This document shows, in pieces, positions 61,101 to 64,000 of a DNA stretch of 64,000 nt. The position numbers were made by a program, and so were the translations under genes. Numbering within the stretch: the stretch's first letter is position 1; each line of letters begins with the position of its first letter. Under the pieces are notes generated by a model. It was not told the origin of the DNA. It saw only the letters and a list, made by a program, of their open reading frames with translations, and did not search any database. Origin of the DNA: Miscanthus floridulus (taxonomy: Eukaryota; Streptophyta; Magnoliopsida; Poales; Poaceae); contig NC_089583.1 in the NCBI RefSeq assembly GCF_019320115.1, forward strand, positions 78,307,739 through 78,371,738. The letters run 5' to 3'.

Positions 61101-63031
61101 TTCAAGGCCCAGTGAACTTGCATTGGACTATAGGACTCCAGCCAATCCATGCCCAGAATGGCATCAAAGTTACCCAAAGGTAGTACCCGGAAATCAGTTC
61201 TAAAGGAGCAGGATCCCACTGTCCACTGAACTTGGCGAAGCAGCAAGGAGCTCTGTAAGACACCACCACCACCAACTTGCACACAGCTAGCAACAGATAC
61301 TGAATTGAGGTGATGTAACTGAATAGCTGTAGTGTCACTAATAAAGGAAGATGAACTCCCTGAATCCACCAGAATATGAACTGGAATACCTGACATAGAT
61401 CCTAATAGCCGGATAGTGCGAGCAGCAGGAACCCCAGACACAGCTGACTTGGAGATGACTAGAAACACTTGCTCAGTTAGTTGATCATCAGAGGTGTCTG
61501 CAGCTGGCACCACCTCAGGATCTAGTGACTCCCACAGAGCTTCAACCGCATGCAATACCTCTGGTGCGCACCGGTGATCCTTACTCCACTTGGCGTTGCA
61601 CTTATAGCATAAGCCTAGGGCTCGACGGTATGCTTTGACAGCAGCCAGAGCACCAGTTGCCGAAGATGTTACCATGGGCTCGGCAGCTGCAGGCTTCGCC
61701 ACAGGCTTCTCGACGCGAGGCGGAGGTGGTGGTAGCGACAGCGTGGTCCGTGGTGTAGGTTTCTGAGACCACTCAACCGGTGCCGACGAACGGAACGAGG
61801 ACTGGGCGCCCGATTGGCCGGCCACCTCCTCCTACACAAGAGCCATGCAAATAGCAGCATCGAGTGTTTGGGGCCTAGAAACCAGAATCATAGCTTTGAG
61901 GTCGGGCTTAAGGCCATCGATAAATCTCATGGTATAAAACAGGGGATCAGTAGAAGCAAAATAGGACTTGAGGCGATCGATTAAGATGGAGAAACGCTCA
62001 ACATAATCCGACACCGTAGAAGTTTGTTTGATGTGGAACAATTGGCGAATTAATGCTTCCTTCTGGTCGCGATCAAAACGATCGTGCAAGGCTTGACAGA
62101 AGGAGGTCCAATTGGCAGTAGCTGGAGTGTTTTCGATGGATTCATACCAACCTACAGCAGCACCTTCCACATACATGGTGGCGACGCTAACCCAAAGGGT
62201 GGGATCTACGGCGTACATGGTGAAGTATCGTTCACGGCGAGAGCGCCAGAGGCGTGGGTTTTCGCCATCGAACTTAGAAAATGGAAGCTTAGGGAGGTGT
62301 TGCAGGTCATTGGTATCATGAGGAGTTGGGTGGCGAGGAGTCGAAAATGGTGGACGAGGAGGTATGTAGAGTGGAGGGGGACGAGGTGGATGCGGAGAAG
62401 GGTGCGGATGCGGAGGAAGGTGCGGAGAAGAAAACGGTGGAGCAGGTGGCCGGTGCGGAAGCTGTGGTGTCGAGCACGGATGAAGGGGAGGAGGAGGAGG
62501 ATCTGATTGCGTACCCATGACCGGGACGTGAGTCCAGACCGCCCCGGTCCCGAACCCACCATCCCGGTGAGACGTTGCATCGCCGTGCCCACTGGGCGCA
62601 GAGGAAGAAGAGGCGACGACGGTAGGCCATTGAGGCAAAACGTCGAACACCTTAGAGTCGTGACCCTGGGAGAGCTTCTGCATCTCGAGTCGCAGGTCGT
62701 CGACGAGCGCCTCCATCTCGGGGCGCCAAGTACCGAGGTCCATGGCGGCCACCTCGAGGGCGGTGACACGGTCGTCGCGCTCGTCTTGGAGGGAATCGAT
62801 GCGGACGGCCTCCAAATCGGCGACGCGGCGGCCGATGGTGTACGCCGTGTCGGCGCCAGCGAGCTCAAGGGAGTCGAGGCGTTTGTCGACGGCGGCGTCG
62901 CGGGCGGAGCGGCTAAGCTCGAGATCGGCGAAGCGCCGCTCCCACTGCTCATTGTGCTCGTCGAAACGACGGCCGAACTCCTCCTTCGACTTCTGGATCT
63001 CCTCCAGGACCAACTTGAGATTCGGCTCCAT
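58141..63031 (-). pseudogene. Gypsy chromovirus gag-pol polyprotein, inactivated
   Basis: ATG 63,031 (MEPNLKLVLEEIQKSKEEFG) starts a gag with a coiled region, a Pro/His-rich linker and the capsid-like block LPFSKFDGENPRLWRSRRE. The zinc knuckle is CYKCNAKWSKDHRC (near 61,575). Protease has ILVDSGSSSSFIS (near 61,350). Reverse transcriptase (60,868 to about 60,300) has VDFRHLNALT and FFDDILIYS. RNase H has TDASGTGIGAIL (near 59,940). Integrase has HHCC residues (HSSPLGGHSG...CTVCLQAK) and MDFIEGLP, VLDRD and YHPQTNG near 59,190-58,880. The tail has a chromodomain-like STWEPLEQLHQQFP near 58,200. Stops lie at 61,832, 60,920, 59,807 and about 59,195, 58,967 and 58,900. A frameshift lies near 58,600 before the tail. 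In an active element the products package and integrate the element. Confidence 0.92.
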
Positions 63032-63100
63032 GGCGCCCCGGGAGCGTTGCAGACGGGTAAAGTGGGTATGAGGGGGATCGGAGGCTAGGACTCGAACCGA

Positions 63101-63112
63101 AATCTGATACCA
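63101..63112 (-). promoter_or_regulatory. Primer-binding site of the chromovirus element
   Basis: The minus strand reads TGGTATCAGATT, complementary to the 3' end of initiator Met-tRNA apart from the last positions. It lies three bases from the 5' LTR. Confidence 0.88.
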
Positions 63113-63115
63113 AAT

Positions 63116-63415
63116 TGTAAGGCAAAACTACTGGAAGAAGGAAAATACAGTAGGAAGAGCCAGAAGAACAGGCAGGAACGGCGCGATGGCCGGATTTACT
63201 TAGAAACAAAGTATAGTTTTGTGTTTTTCATCCCTGTCCTCCCCTCTGTCCTTACTGCTACTTAATACATTTGTTAAGCTTGCCACATTGGGCCAACAAT
63301 TCTTGTATTGGGGCGGCGCATTCTCTTGGGCCGATCAGCCCGAGCAGCCTCCTCTTCAGCTTCCGGCTCGTCGTCCTCAGCAGTCACCGGCACAGGAAGT
63401 GGCAGGCTGCTAACA
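63116..63415 (-). repeat. 5' LTR of the chromovirus element
   Basis: 300 bp. On the minus strand it starts TGTTAGCAGCC and ends CCTTACA, followed by the primer-binding site. The target duplication CATGT adjoins it at 63,416-63,420. Confidence 0.9.
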
Positions 63416-64000
63416 CATGTTCTGGGCTACACACTTCATTATTTATTGTCAAAAAACATTAGTGCTGATATGTATGGTAGGCTTGACTACTGTTTAGAAG
63501 ATTTGTTGGCAGTGGTTGACAGTGATTTACTTGGAGATGTTGCAGAAAAACTTTGCCTCCAAAATGAAAGAGACAAAGAAGAGAATGTCATTTGAGACTC
63601 TTAAGCTGATTGCTCAAAGTATTACATTCAGGACAGATTTACTGAAGAAGACAATCTCACCTGTTTCTTTACATCTTCAGAAGCAACTTACTCCAAGGTT
63701 GAAAACCAGACTTGAGATGATGCTACACAAAACAGAGCCTTAGGGATTGAGTGCAACCCATCTACTGAAACATCAAACCTGTTTATCTTTGTGTATTGTC
63801 TTATTGAGGATACTATTACAGGAAGTAGATCTGAATGCAAAGAGAATTCTTATCAAGCTAGACAAGGAAGATGAACAACTCGTGAAGATGTTGGATCCTT
63901 TTGTTGACCTTCTGCGAAAGTGTATGAGCTGCACGGAGATTCAGAAACAGTTCAGCACAAGCACACCATCCGTCTCCTCCCCTGCTCGAGTAAGCAGCAG
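63416..64000 (+). pseudogene. UTP20-like (U3 snoRNP, SSU processome) gene fragment
   Basis: The frame from 63,421 reads LGYTLHYLLSKN, LDYCLEDLLAVVDSDLLGDV. After a frameshift near 63,545 it reads SKMKETKKRMSFETLKLIAQ and LHLQKQLTPRLKTRLEMML. It shifts again to GIECNPSTETSNLFIFVYCL, and then to DEQLVKMLDPFVDLLRKCM at about 63,870. These blocks occur in this order in UTP20, a large HEAT-repeat protein of the small-subunit processome needed for 18S rRNA processing. The conserved 'EEKEVE' stretch after GDVAE is missing, and three frames are used, so it is a pseudogene or a captured fragment. No introns are visible inside, which would fit either one long exon or a retrocopy. It runs off the window. 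Confidence 0.65.

Larger units (their letters stand above)
57872..63415 (-). mobile_element. Chromovirus-type Gypsy retrotransposon, probably Reina-like
   Basis: The LTRs are 57,872-58,168 (3') and 63,116-63,415 (5'), ending TGTAAGG on the plus strand. CATGT flanks both sides (57,867-57,871 and 63,416-63,420), a perfect TSD. The minus-strand primer-binding site TGGTATCAGATT is at 63,101-63,112, three bases inside the 5' LTR. ATGGGGACA at 58,169-58,177 is the likely polypurine tract. One gag-pol frame fills the interior, in the order gag, protease, reverse transcriptase, RNase H, integrase, chromodomain-like tail. Total size of 5.5 kb with about 300-bp LTRs fits the Reina lineage, which is inference. 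Stops in gag-pol make it defective. Confidence 0.92.

Noticed and set aside
62206..63088. Long frames on both strands overlapping gag of the chromovirus element
   Set aside because: Shadow frames of the GC-rich gag; the minus frame from 63,031 carries the gag motifs and continues into protease and RT.

Overview
The window looks like intergenic heterochromatin from a large-genome grass, probably panicoid, though the species cannot be fixed from sequence alone. The reasons are nested LTR retrotransposons primed by initiator Met-tRNA, CACTA (En/Spm) elements with TTTAGTCCCGG subterminal repeats, small MITEs, GC-rich fragments of plant genes, and coding remnants full of stops. I see no intact host gene. 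Every recognisable coding region belongs to a transposable element or to a broken gene copy.

Left part (1-17.4 kb): an LTR end enters from the left edge. It is followed by a decayed minus-strand copy of a TFIP11/STIPL (spliceosome disassembly) gene and two duplicated plus-strand zf-XS-like fragments. A degraded CACTA element has TNP2 transposase remnants at about 6.5-10.6 kb and its right terminus at 12,399. A compact TRIM retrotransposon (7931-8680, TSD TCGTC) lies inside the transposase. Next come old LTR-like repeats, a second TNP2 fragment and a 103-bp tandem duplication.

Middle (17.4-37 kb): a minus-strand LTR element without coding capacity (17,439-24,518) has very long LTRs, one of them shortened by an internal deletion. 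A plus-strand Gypsy derivative (25,118-30,053, two 803-bp LTRs) keeps only gag and protease. A 2.9-kb repeat-rich element (32,287-35,189) is bounded on both sides by about 100 bp of (TA)n.

37,087-50,626 is an almost complete 13.5-kb CACTA element with a TTT target duplication and three minus-strand genes. In transcription order they are a GRF zinc-finger/membrane protein, the TNP2 transposase, and a Ptta (Transposase_24) plus Ulp1-like protease gene. All are inactivated. The element carries an extra internal subterminal-repeat array with its own TATA box, a 481-bp triplication upstream of the first gene and a 522-bp triplication between genes 2 and 3.

Right part (50.6-64 kb): a long-TIR element contains a nested non-autonomous CACTA element, which itself contains a MITE. 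Then come several short tandem duplications, a CTAGGCG-TIR element, a chimeric segment with a plastid aspartate aminotransferase exon, and a minus-strand chromovirus-type Gypsy element (57,872-63,415, TSD CATGT). The Gypsy element sits inside a UTP20 (U3 snoRNP) exon that continues to the window end. Its gag-pol frame is broken mostly by CAG->TAG and TGG->TAG changes, as expected from deamination of methylated CHG cytosines.
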